In this document: in pieces, positions 29,804 to 38,042 of the stretch
Layout: each line of letters starts with the position of its first letter
How positions within the stretch are numbered: the first letter of the stretch is position 1
Assembly (NCBI GenBank): GCA_019104865.1
Contig: JAHRWZ010000102.1
Span: 1-64,000, forward strand
DNA: 64,000 bases
Direction of reading: 5' to 3'
Source of the DNA: Castellaniella sp.
GTDB lineage: Bacteria; Pseudomonadota; Gammaproteobacteria; Burkholderiales; Burkholderiaceae_B
Translations under genes and position numbers: made by a program
Notes under the pieces: generated by a model
What the model saw: the letters and a program-made list of their open reading frames with translations, nothing else
Told to the model about the DNA's origin: nothing
The model's database searches: none

Positions 29804-30520
29804 ATGAAGCGGAACAGAACACCAACGCGCGGCCTCCGATGGGGACCATTGCTGGCAGGGTGCCTGACTTTGTCGGCGTTGTCCACCGCACAGGCCGACG
29901 CGCTGCTGGATCAGGGCAAGCAGATCTACACCCAGGGCGTGTCTGGCACCCCCGCCTGTGTCACCTGTCATGGCGCACGGGGCGAAGGCTCGGCCGCCGC
30001 CAATTTCCCCTACCTGGCTGGCCAGGGTGGCGCCTATCTGGAGGAACAATTGAAGGCTCTGGCCGATGGCAGCCGCCAGAACCCGATCATGAAACCCATC
30101 GCCTCCGCGTTGTCCGAACCCCAACGTCACGCGGTGGCCACCTATGCAGCGTCCCTGCCCCGTCCCTGGGATGCGGCACAATTGGCGGCCAAGGCCCAGA
30201 CCTACCCCGACGGCAAGGACACCGGCGCCTGGCTGGCCAACCGGGGCGACTGGTCAAAGCAGGTGCCAGCCTGTACCCAGTGCCACGCGGCCGGCGGCAT
30301 CGGGGTCGGCAGCCAATTTCCGGCCATTGCCGGCCTGAGCAAGACCTACATCATCGAACAGTTCAATCTGTGGCGCCACGACCAGCGGCCCGCCGGGCCC
30401 GGTCAAGTGATGGGAAACATCGCCAAACGACTGGCGGAACCTCAGATCGAGGCCGTCGCCACCTATTTCGCCGGCCTGCCCCAGGCAGCGGTCCCCCAAG
30501 CATCCGGAGCCACACCATGA
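29804..30520 (+). CDS. tsdB: Diheme cytochrome c4-like electron acceptor TsdB
   Basis: Periplasmic diheme cytochrome, 238 residues, with a signal peptide ending AQA-D (about residue 31). Two class I cytochrome domains each have a heme site: CVTCH (52-56) and CTQCH (157-161). The distal Met candidates are in QNPIMKP and QVMGNIAK. It is cytochrome c4-like in layout. ATG 29804 has GGGGAGA upstream, and its stop overlaps tsdA (ATGA). TsdB proteins accept electrons from TsdA and pass them to the respiratory chain. Without the tsdA neighbour it would be called only 'cytochrome c'. Confidence 0.85.
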   Translation: MKRNRTPTRGLRWGPLLAGCLTLSALSTAQADALLDQGKQIYTQGVSGTPACVTCHGARGEGSAAANFPYLAGQGGAYLEEQLKALADGSRQNPIMKPIASALSEPQRHAVATYAASLPRPWDAAQLAAKAQTYPDGKDTGAWLANRGDWSKQVPACTQCHAAGGIGVGSQFPAIAGLSKTYIIEQFNLWRHDQRPAGPGQVMGNIAKRLAEPQIEAVATYFAGLPQAAVPQASGATP

Positions 30521-31473
30521 AACTGATTTCCCTCAGCATCTGGGCCGTCAGCGCATTGGCCTGCGGCTCGGCGCTGGCGCAGCAAGCCCAGCCTGCACAA
30601 GCCGTGGAGGCCAAGACCACAGCCGCCCCCCAGTTCACGCCACCGCCCGCCGACGCGATCCCAGAAGGGCCATTCGGCGATGCCGTGCGACGCGGCCAGG
30701 ACATCTTCCTGCACACAGGAAAATTCGCCTCGCAATACGTGGGCAATTCCCTGAACTGCGCCAGCTGCCACATGGACGCCGGACGCCAGCCCGGTGCCTC
30801 GCCAATGTGGGCGGCCTACGTCCTGTATCCCGCCTACCGGGCCAAGAACGGCCACGTGAACACGTTGGCTGAACGCCTGCAGGGCTGCTTCCAGTTCAGC
30901 ATGAACGGCAAGATGCCGGCTGCCGACAGCCAGACGATCGTCGATCTGGAAAGCTACATGTACTGGATGGCCAAGGGCGCCCCCACCGGCGTCAAGCTGG
31001 CCGGACAGGGCTTTCCCGCACTGCCCAAGCCCGCCCAGGAACCGGATTACGTCCGCGGCCAGAAGGTATTCGAGCAGCATTGCGCGCTGTGCCACGGCGC
31101 CCAGGGCCAGGGCCAACACGATGCCACCGGCCGCATGGTCTTTCCGGCGCTGTGGGGTGATGATTCATTCAACTGGGGCGCGGGCATGCATTCCGTCAGC
31201 ACGGCGGCGGCCTTCATACACGCCAACATGCCCCTGAGCCGTGGCGGCACCCTCACCGAACAGGAATCCTGGGATGTGGCCTACTACATGGACGGACACG
31301 ACCGTCCCCAAGACCCCCGTTATGCGGGCGACCTGCAGGCCACGATCAAGGAACACCACGGCGGGAAGAACGACCTGTACGGCCGCGAGATCAACGGCAA
31401 GGTCCTGGGTGCGGACTCGCCCCCGGCAGGTGGGCGTCTGACCGGCCACGCACCCGCGAAATCCACGCAATAA
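30517..31473 (+). CDS. tsdA: Thiosulfate dehydrogenase TsdA (tetrathionate-forming)
   Basis: Periplasmic diheme enzyme of 318 residues that joins two thiosulfates to tetrathionate or runs in reverse. The signal peptide ends ALA-Q (about residue 21). Heme sites are CASCH (81-85) and CALCH (189-193). Cys124 in ERLQGCFQFSMNG is at the position of the unusual Cys axial ligand of the active-site heme. MWAAYVLYPAYRAKNGHVNT is strongly TsdA-like. Met residues near the second heme are in GAGMHSV and ANMPL. Downstream, baeR converges with only 7 bases between stops. Confidence 0.93.
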   Translation: MKLISLSIWAVSALACGSALAQQAQPAQAVEAKTTAAPQFTPPPADAIPEGPFGDAVRRGQDIFLHTGKFASQYVGNSLNCASCHMDAGRQPGASPMWAAYVLYPAYRAKNGHVNTLAERLQGCFQFSMNGKMPAADSQTIVDLESYMYWMAKGAPTGVKLAGQGFPALPKPAQEPDYVRGQKVFEQHCALCHGAQGQGQHDATGRMVFPALWGDDSFNWGAGMHSVSTAAAFIHANMPLSRGGTLTEQESWDVAYYMDGHDRPQDPRYAGDLQATIKEHHGGKNDLYGREINGKVLGADSPPAGGRLTGHAPAKSTQ

Positions 31474-31480
31474 GCGCGCA

Positions 31481-32176
31481 TCAGGGTGGGGATTGGCCGG
31501 CCAGCTCCAGCCGATACCCCACCCCATACACGGAGCGGATCAGTTCGTCCCCCGGACGCACAGCCGCCAGCTTGCGGCGTAGATTTTTGACATGGCTGTC
31601 GACCGTGCGGTCCGTGACGATTCGGTGATCGTCATACAGCCCGTCCAGGACCTGATCCCGCGAGAAAATGCGCCCAGGCTGGCTGGCCAGCAGCGCCAAC
31701 AGGCGAAACTCGACGGGCGTCAGATCGAGACTCACCCCATCCAGACAAGCCCGCCAGGCATCCGGTTCGATCCGTAAACCCTGCTTGGCATCGCGGGCCC
31801 GGCCGTTGCCTGAATCCCCTTCGACCCGACGCAGGACCGCGCGCACCCGGGCCACCACTTCACGGGGACTGTATGGCTTGCAGATGTAATCGTCCGCCCC
31901 CAGCTCCAAACCCAGCAGGCGGTCGATCTCCTCGGTCCGGGCGGTCACCATGATGACCGGGATCGCGGCATGGCCACGGATATCGCGGCAGACATCCAGT
32001 CCGTCGCGTCCGGGCAGCATCAGATCCAGCAGCACCAACGAGGGCTCCCATTCGCGCACCAGATCCATGACCTGCAAGCCATTGTCCACACAGCGCACCT
32101 CGTAACCCGCCGCTTCCAGATAGGTGCGCAGAACCTCGGCCAGCTTGGGTTCGTCTTCGACGACGAGAATCTTCAT
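31481..32176 (-). CDS. baeR: OmpR-family response regulator, BaeR-like
   Basis: Cytoplasmic two-component regulator, 231 residues. The receiver domain has the acidic pocket VVEDEP, the phosphoacceptor Asp51 in LVLLDLMLPGRDGLD, and Lys in YICKPYSPREV. The C-terminal winged helix has LTPVEFRLLALLASQPGRIFSRDQVLDGLY and RTVDSHVKNLRRKL. ATG 32176 has AAGGAGT 6 bases upstream and overlaps the baeS stop by one base. BaeR identity comes from the BaeS-like partner and the nearby Spy-like target, not from the regulator sequence alone. Confidence 0.85.
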   Translation of the reverse strand: MKILVVEDEPKLAEVLRTYLEAAGYEVRCVDNGLQVMDLVREWEPSLVLLDLMLPGRDGLDVCRDIRGHAAIPVIMVTARTEEIDRLLGLELGADDYICKPYSPREVVARVRAVLRRVEGDSGNGRARDAKQGLRIEPDAWRACLDGVSLDLTPVEFRLLALLASQPGRIFSRDQVLDGLYDDHRIVTDRTVDSHVKNLRRKLAAVRPGDELIRSVYGVGYRLELAGQSPP

Positions 32177-33576
32177 CAGGACTCCTTCCCCGGGACGGCA
32201 GGCCATGTGATGTGGATCGCCAGCCCACCCAGCGCGGATGGCGACGCCGCGATCCGCCCGCCATGCGCCTGCACGATGCGGCGGCAGATCGCCAGCCCCA
32301 AGCCGGCGCCGCCATGCTGGCGACTGCGCGAGGCCTCGGCCCGATACAGACGCTCGAACAGCCTGGGCAGGTGTTCCGCCCCGACACCGGGCGCGCTATC
32401 GGCAATTTCCAGTTCGATCGCGTCGCGTGTCCGGCAGGCCAGTATCTTTACCTGACCCGGGCTGTCGGTGTAGCGCAGACTGTTCTCCAGCAGATTGCTC
32501 ATGAGCTGCAACAGCCGTTTCTCATCGCCTTGCAGCGCCAGGCCCGGTTCGATGCGCACATCGATCGACAAGCCGCCGCGCTGAAAACGATCCCGCACGG
32601 CATCGACCGCTTGCGCCACCAGGACACTCAGGTCCACTGGTTTCATGTGATAGTTCAGCGCACCCGCATCGGCCAGGGACAATTCGTAAAGGTCGTCGAT
32701 CAGGTCGCTGAGCTGCTTGACCTCGTGGGCGAGCGACCCCAGCGCGCCCGCATCCAGTGGACGCAGCCCATCCTGCAGCGCCTCGATCTCGCCGCGCAAC
32801 ACGGAAAGCGGGGTTCGCAGCTCGTGCGATACATCCGCCATCAGTTCGCGACGCCATTGTTCATGGCGTTCCAGATTGTGCGCCAGCCGGTTGAAGTCCC
32901 GCGCCAATCGGCCCAGTTCGTCGGGCGTGCCCACACGCACCCGTGTCTGATAGTCGCCGCTGGCGAGCCGATGCGTGGCCCGGGCCATCCGCCGCACCGG
33001 CACAAGCAGGATCCGGGCCAGCAACAGGCTGACCACGGCAGCCAGCAGCACGGACAGCCCGACGATCACCCAGGTCGCGCGTAGCTGTCGGGCCTGGAAC
33101 TGGCGGTCGATCTCGTCGTTGACGGCTCTGGACACGAGCGGCGGCGTCATGAGCCAGCCCACTGTTTGACCCTCGACCACGACTGGCACCCGCCGGATGT
33201 CGGCGCCAGGCCGCGCGCGCGGCCCCGCCAGCCAGTCGCCCTGCGCATCAACCAGGGTGACGCGCAGCGGCTGCGCCCCATGCGGGTGTTCACCGAGGGG
33301 CAGATCGCGCCGCGACAGACGCAGGCTGCGCCACCAGCGGTCCTGGCGGCCCGCCAGGAACTGCCAGCCCCCCGATTCCGCGTAATCGGACGCGAGCAAC
33401 TGGGACAAGGTATCCAGGCGCTGATGCTCGCGTTCCTGGACATAGTCGTCGAAACCGCTGTCGAAGCTGTAGCGCACCGCCATGCCCATGGCCAGCGCCA
33501 CCGCGAGGCACGTCGCCAGAATGGCCAGAAACAGCTTGAACGTGATGCTGGATCGCAATTGTCCTTCTCCAACCAT
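32176..33576 (-). CDS. baeS: Sensor histidine kinase, BaeS-like
   Basis: Inner-membrane sensor of envelope stress, 466 residues. TM1 is near residues 13-34 (ITFKLFLAILATC, very like BaeS), a periplasmic domain of ~130 residues follows, and TM2 is about 167-190. Then come HAMP, the dimerisation box DVSHELRTPLS (His251), and an ATPase domain with NLLENSLRYT, DSAPGVG and GGAGLGLAICRRI. ATG 33576 is taken. The first six codons contain GGAGAAGG followed by TTG (33558), so TTG could be the real start. Divergent from yadG. Confidence 0.88.
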   Translation of the reverse strand: MVGEGQLRSSITFKLFLAILATCLAVALAMGMAVRYSFDSGFDDYVQEREHQRLDTLSQLLASDYAESGGWQFLAGRQDRWWRSLRLSRRDLPLGEHPHGAQPLRVTLVDAQGDWLAGPRARPGADIRRVPVVVEGQTVGWLMTPPLVSRAVNDEIDRQFQARQLRATWVIVGLSVLLAAVVSLLLARILLVPVRRMARATHRLASGDYQTRVRVGTPDELGRLARDFNRLAHNLERHEQWRRELMADVSHELRTPLSVLRGEIEALQDGLRPLDAGALGSLAHEVKQLSDLIDDLYELSLADAGALNYHMKPVDLSVLVAQAVDAVRDRFQRGGLSIDVRIEPGLALQGDEKRLLQLMSNLLENSLRYTDSPGQVKILACRTRDAIELEIADSAPGVGAEHLPRLFERLYRAEASRSRQHGGAGLGLAICRRIVQAHGGRIAASPSALGGLAIHITWPAVPGKES

Positions 33577-33663
33577 GCTCTATGATGTCAGGCAGATGTC
33601 CTGTTCCCTGGCGCCCGCCCGCCGGATCACCGGACAAGCAACCGGCCTGCCAACGAGACATTC

Positions 33664-34611
33664 ATGACGACATCTCCGGATGAATCCGATCCGATCATTG
33701 CCATTCGACAGCTCGGGAAGACCTATGCCTCGGGGCACCGCGCACTCGACGCGGTCGACCTGACGATCCGCGCAGGGGAAATTTTCGCCCTGCTGGGCCC
33801 CAACGGCGCCGGCAAGACGACACTCATCAGCATCGTCTGTGGCCTGGTCAACCCCACCAGCGGCACAGTCAGGGTCGCAGGTCACGATATCGTACGCGAC
33901 TATCGGGCCGCCCGCTCCGCTATCGGGCTCGTGCCCCAGGAACTGACCACCGACGCCTTCGAAACCGTCTGGGACACCGTCAGTTTCACGCGGGGCCTGT
34001 TCGGCAAGGCGCCCGACCCCGCCGGCCTGGAACGCATCCTGCGCGCTCTGTCACTCTGGGACAAGCGCAACAGCAACCTCATCACGCTGTCGGGCGGGAT
34101 GAAGCGCCGCGTCATGATCGCCAAGGCCCTGTCGCACGAACCGTCGATCCTGTTCCTGGACGAACCCACGGCGGGCGTGGACGTGGCGCTGCGCAAGGAC
34201 ATGTGGAATCTGGTGCGCTCGCTGCGGGCGACCGGAGTGACCGTCATCCTGACGACCCACTACATCGAGGAAGCCGAGGAAATGGCGGACCGGATCGGCA
34301 TCATCAATCACGGCCGGCTGCTGCTGGTCGAGGAAAAGTCCCGCCTCATGCGCCAGCTGGGGCAGAAATTCCTGACCGTGCACCTGCGCGACCCCCTGCC
34401 GGGGCTGCCGCCCGGCCTTCAGGACTGGCCGCTGGAACTCGGCACGGACACGCGCCAGCTGCGCTACCGCTACGAATCGCCCCAGGCTGGCGAAGCGGTC
34501 CCCGCCCTGATGGCTGCGCTGCAGTCCAACGGGCTGACGGTGACCGACCTGGAAACCGAGCAGCGCTCGCTGGAAGACATCTTCGTCGACCTGATCGGGA
34601 GACCCGCATGA
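33664..34611 (+). CDS. yadG: ABC exporter ATP-binding protein, YadG-like
   Basis: Cytoplasmic ATPase of an ABC-2 exporter, 315 residues. Walker A is [14 protein letters not shown], the signature is [16 protein letters not shown], Walker B is [12 protein letters not shown], and the H-loop is [13 protein letters not shown]. The ~70-residue C-terminal extension ends in [15 protein letters not shown], usual for ATPases of the CcmA/NodI type. It overlaps yadH by ATGA. The transported molecule is unknown. It is divergent from baeS across 87 bases, so stress control is possible but not shown. Confidence 0.87.
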   Translation: MTTSPDESDPIIAIRQLGKTYASGHRALDAVDLTIRAGEIFALLGPNGAGKTTLISIVCGLVNPTSGTVRVAGHDIVRDYRAARSAIGLVPQELTTDAFETVWDTVSFTRGLFGKAPDPAGLERILRALSLWDKRNSNLITLSGGMKRRVMIAKALSHEPSILFLDEPTAGVDVALRKDMWNLVRSLRATGVTVILTTHYIEEAEEMADRIGIINHGRLLLVEEKSRLMRQLGQKFLTVHLRDPLPGLPPGLQDWPLELGTDTRQLRYRYESPQAGEAVPALMAALQSNGLTVTDLETEQRSLEDIFVDLIGRPA

Positions 34612-35369
34612 ATCTGCGCGCCATCCAGGCCATCTATCGTTTCGAAATGGCGCGTACCCGGCGCACCCTGATGCAGAGCATCGTCGCGCCGGTGATCTCC
34701 ACGTCGCTGTATTTCGTGGTGTTCGGCACCGCCATCGGGTCGCGCATCCAGCACGTGGGCGACGTCAGCTACGGGGCCTTCATCGTGCCGGGACTGATCA
34801 TGCTGTCGTTGCTCACGCACAGCATCTCGAATTCGGCCTTCGGGATCTATTTCCCGAAATTCACAGGCACCATCTACGAGATCCTGTCCGCCCCCATCTC
34901 CTATGGGGAAATTCTCCTGGGCTATGTCGGCGCCGCCGCCACCAAATCCATCATCCTGGGCGTCATCATCCTGGCGACGGCTGCTTTGTTCGTACCGCTG
35001 CGGATCGACCATCCGCTGACCATGATGGTTTTCATGATCCTGACAGCCTTCACCTTCAGTCTGGCGGGCTTCATCATCGGCATCTGGGCCGACAATTTCG
35101 AAAAACTGCAGTTCGTGCCGCTGCTGATCGTCACCCCGCTGACTTTTCTGGGAGGCAGCTTCTATTCCATCGACATGCTGCCGCCCTTCTGGCAAAAAGT
35201 GACACTCTTCAACCCTGTGGTGTACCTGGTCAGCGGATTTCGCTGGAGTTTTTTTGGACTGGCCGACGTCAACGTCTGGCTGAGCCTGGCGGTGACCATG
35301 CTGTTCCTGGCGGTCTGCCTGGCCATCGTTGCCTGGATCTTCCGCACCGGGTACCGGCTGCGGCCGTAG
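34608..35369 (+). CDS. yadH: ABC-2 type exporter permease, YadH-like
   Basis: Inner-membrane permease of 253 residues with six hydrophobic segments. Similarity to E. coli YadH is clear in [78 protein letters not shown] and [22 protein letters not shown] lies upstream of ATG 34608 within the end of yadG, giving coupled translation. With YadG it would form a homodimeric or 2+2 exporter. Substrate unknown. Confidence 0.87.
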   Translation: MNLRAIQAIYRFEMARTRRTLMQSIVAPVISTSLYFVVFGTAIGSRIQHVGDVSYGAFIVPGLIMLSLLTHSISNSAFGIYFPKFTGTIYEILSAPISYGEILLGYVGAAATKSIILGVIILATAALFVPLRIDHPLTMMVFMILTAFTFSLAGFIIGIWADNFEKLQFVPLLIVTPLTFLGGSFYSIDMLPPFWQKVTLFNPVVYLVSGFRWSFFGLADVNVWLSLAVTMLFLAVCLAIVAWIFRTGYRLRP

Positions 35370-35387
35370 GGGCCGCGCGGAGTGGAC

Positions 35388-36515
35388 TTACTGGATGCGG
35401 TCCAGGGCCCGGGCCAGGGTATCCACCGTACGTTGAACGTTGTGCAGCTTGTCCAGCCCGAACAGGCCGATACGGAAGGTCTTGAATCCTTCCGGCTCGT
35501 CGCAGGCCAGCGGCACGCCGGCGGCGGCCTGCAGCCCGGCCTCGGCGAATTTCCGCGTGGACTGGATGCCGTCGTCGGTGGTGTAGCTGACCACCACGCC
35601 CGGCGCTTCGAAACCAGGTGCCGCGACGCTTTTGAAGCCGCGCTCGCGCAGCAGGGCGCGCACGGCATCCCCCAGCTGCTGTTGTTCGGCGCGCACCCGG
35701 TCGTAGCCATAAGAGTCGGTTTCGGCCATGACGTCCCGCAGCACGATCAGGGAATCGGTCGGCAGCGTCGTGTAGTATGCATGGCCACCCTTTTCATAGG
35801 CTTCCATGATCCCCAGCCACTTGCGCAGGTCGCAGGCGAAGCTGGTGCTTTGCGTGGAGTCGATGCGCTGGCGGGCGGTCTCGCCCAGCATCACCAGGCC
35901 GCAGCAGGCCGAGGACGTCCAGCCTTTCTGGGGCGCCGAGATCAGCACATCCACATGCGTGTCGCGCATGTTCACCCAGATCGTGCCCGAGGCGATGCAG
36001 TCCAGCACGAACAGCCCGCCCACCGCATGCACGGCATCGGCGACCCGGCGGATGTAGTCATCGGGCAGCATGATGCCCGATGCCGTTTCCACGTGGGCCG
36101 CGAACACGACGTCCGGCTTGAATTCTTTCACGGCCGCGACGACCTCGTCGACGGGCGGCGGGGCGAAATACGGCTGATTGCCCGGTTCCACCGGACGGGC
36201 CTTCAGCACGCGGGATTCGGACGGGATGTCGCCGGCCTCGAAGATCTGTGTCCAGCGATAGCTGAACCAGCCATTGCGGATCACCAGGCAGCGTTTGCCG
36301 GTGGCGAACTGGCGAGCCACGGCCTCCATGCCGAAAGTGCCGCTGCCAGGCACGACGATGGCCGAATGGGCGCCATACACCGATTTCAGCGTGCGCGAGA
36401 TATCCCGCATGACGCCCTGAAACGACTGGGACATATGGTTCAGCGCGCGGTCGGTATAGACGACGGAATATTCCAGCAGACCCTCCGGGTCGACTTGGGG
36501 GAGCAATCCTGGCAT
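35388..36515 (-). CDS. Class V aminotransferase, alanine--glyoxylate type
   Basis: Cytoplasmic PLP enzyme of 375 residues. PGSGTFGMEAVARQF is the PLP-phosphate loop, FVLDCIASGTIW holds the ring-stacking Asp, and LISAPQKGWTSSACCGLVML contains the Schiff-base Lys197. It is closest in feel to alanine/serine--glyoxylate aminotransferases (glyoxylate detoxification, serine metabolism), but PucG-type ureidoglycine transaminases share these motifs. ATG 36515 (MPGLLPQV) is chosen because GGAGAAGC precedes it; the longer frame to 36602 runs into the promoter. A TACAAT at 36543-36548 (reverse) is a candidate -10. Confidence 0.85.
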   Translation of the reverse strand: MPGLLPQVDPEGLLEYSVVYTDRALNHMSQSFQGVMRDISRTLKSVYGAHSAIVVPGSGTFGMEAVARQFATGKRCLVIRNGWFSYRWTQIFEAGDIPSESRVLKARPVEPGNQPYFAPPPVDEVVAAVKEFKPDVVFAAHVETASGIMLPDDYIRRVADAVHAVGGLFVLDCIASGTIWVNMRDTHVDVLISAPQKGWTSSACCGLVMLGETARQRIDSTQSTSFACDLRKWLGIMEAYEKGGHAYYTTLPTDSLIVLRDVMAETDSYGYDRVRAEQQQLGDAVRALLRERGFKSVAAPGFEAPGVVVSYTTDDGIQSTRKFAEAGLQAAAGVPLACDEPEGFKTFRIGLFGLDKLHNVQRTVDTLARALDRIQ

Positions 36516-36593
36516 GAGCTTCTCCGGTGTGAGGACGCCCCGATTGTAGTCCAGGGGTTGGACGCGATTGCGAACCGCCGCAAACGCCAGCCA

Positions 36594-36613
36594 TGACCCC
36601 ATGAATGGGGTCA
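36594..36613. promoter_or_regulatory. 20-base near-perfect palindrome, candidate operator
   Basis: TGACCCCAT-GA-ATGGGGTCA: nine-base arms with a two-base centre, too tight for an RNA hairpin, so a dimeric regulator site is more likely. It lies between the divergent aminotransferase and HDOD genes, upstream of a TATAAT (36645-36650) that could serve the latter. The regulator is unknown. Confidence 0.4.
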
Positions 36614-36761
36614 GTCCCGCCGATCACTCTGACCGGCGACTCCCTATAATGTCATGCGCCCCGGTCCGTGATGGCCGACGAACCATGACAATAAAAGATT
36701 CGAATCGCCTGCCCTGAAAAGGCCTCTCGCCTGTCTGGCAAGCCCCCGTCGAGGAGTAAGC

Positions 36762-38042
36762 ATGGAGACCACCCTGACGTCCGATCCCCGGCCTGAAACC
36801 GGGGAAGACACCCAGGAACCGCTGCCGCCTTATCTGATCCGCCGCGAACCCGTGCTGGATCAGAATCGCGGCCTGCATGGCTATCGATTGAAGATCCTGT
36901 GGGCCACGGAGACCCCCTCGAATCCCGATGCCGGCGCCGCGCTGATCGAATCCGCGCGCGCGCATGGAGTCAACAACTTTCTGGCCTATGCGCCGCACTG
37001 GATCGACGGCACCCCGGCCCTGCTGCGCAACGTCTTTACGGCAACCCTGCCGCGCAACCGCTGCTACATCGAATTTCCCGAGTCGCTCGAAATCACGCCG
37101 GAACTGATCCCGTCGCTGCAGGGGCTGGCGCATGCGGGCCTGAAGTTCTCCCTGCGCGGCGATCTGGCCGCCCAGCCCGAGCGCAGCGCCCTGACACCCT
37201 TCTGCAAGGTGGTGTGCTTCGATCCGGGTTTCAGCACAAAGGCCGACATCTTCCGCCAGAGCTTCCAGCACAAGCAGGCAGGCCGCCTGTTGATGGCCGC
37301 CAATGTGCCCGACAAGGCATCCCTGGACAATTTTCTATTGTTGGGTTTCACCCTGTTCCAGGGACGATGGCCCTCCGATCTGGTGTCGGCTGCATCGCTC
37401 ACACCCCGCCAGAAGACCCTGCTGCGCCTGATCACGCTCATCATGGGCGAGGGCGAAGCGCCCGAGATCCAGGCCTGCCTGCAGCAGGATGCCGAGCTGG
37501 TCAAGACCCTGCTGGACATGGTCAATACCCCGGCCTACGGCCTGAGCCAGGAAGTCGAATCCCTGAACCAGGCCATCATGCTGCTGGGCCGGCGGCAGCT
37601 TCAGCGCTGGATCCAGGCGCTGATGTACACGGAGTCCGGCCGGCCGGCGGGCTATCTGTCCTCCACGCTGATCCAGGCCAGCGCCCGCGCGCATCTGATG
37701 GAATCCCTGTCGACCCTGCGCCACCCCGAACAGACCGTCCGCGCAGAAGCCGCCTTCACCACGGGCATGCTATCGATCATGGACCAGTTGTTTCAAAGCA
37801 CTATGGCGGATCTGCTGGCCCAGGTGCGCGTCGACGTACCCGTGCGCGAAGCGCTGCTCAAGCGCGAGGGTCCGCTGGGGCCCGACCTGCGGCTGGCAGC
37901 GCTTATCTTCCCCTCGGACCGCGACGCCGAGGAAAACCCCGCACCGCTGCTGCACGCCCTGGGCGTCAGCGCGGAACAGCTCGCCCCCCTGATCCAGGAA
38001 TCGTTCACCTGGGCGCACAGCATCACCCGCGCCGCGCCATGA
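36762..38042 (+). CDS. Degenerate EAL plus HDOD signalling protein (YuxH-like)
   Basis: A 426-residue cytoplasmic signalling protein. Residues ~25-205 align with an EAL fold but lack the catalytic signature: LDQNRGLHGYRLKILW stands where QPI..G..GYEALLR would be, so c-di-GMP hydrolysis is unlikely. Residues ~215-400 are an HDOD domain (LQQDAELVKTLLDMVNTPAYGLSQEVESLNQAIMLLG), without HD metal residues. GAGGAG precedes ATG 36762. The stop overlaps benE by ATGA, which suggests coupled expression with a benzoate transporter. The signal sensed and the partner are unknown. Confidence 0.85.
   Translation: METTLTSDPRPETGEDTQEPLPPYLIRREPVLDQNRGLHGYRLKILWATETPSNPDAGAALIESARAHGVNNFLAYAPHWIDGTPALLRNVFTATLPRNRCYIEFPESLEITPELIPSLQGLAHAGLKFSLRGDLAAQPERSALTPFCKVVCFDPGFSTKADIFRQSFQHKQAGRLLMAANVPDKASLDNFLLLGFTLFQGRWPSDLVSAASLTPRQKTLLRLITLIMGEGEAPEIQACLQQDAELVKTLLDMVNTPAYGLSQEVESLNQAIMLLGRRQLQRWIQALMYTESGRPAGYLSSTLIQASARAHLMESLSTLRHPEQTVRAEAAFTTGMLSIMDQLFQSTMADLLAQVRVDVPVREALLKREGPLGPDLRLAALIFPSDRDAEENPAPLLHALGVSAEQLAPLIQESFTWAHSITRAAP

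Noticed and set aside
36899..38038. 776-codon frame that would fuse an unknown N-terminal part to BenE
   Set aside because: The upstream part is a shadow of the EAL-HDOD gene; BenE starts at the ATGA overlap at 38039 and the family begins there.
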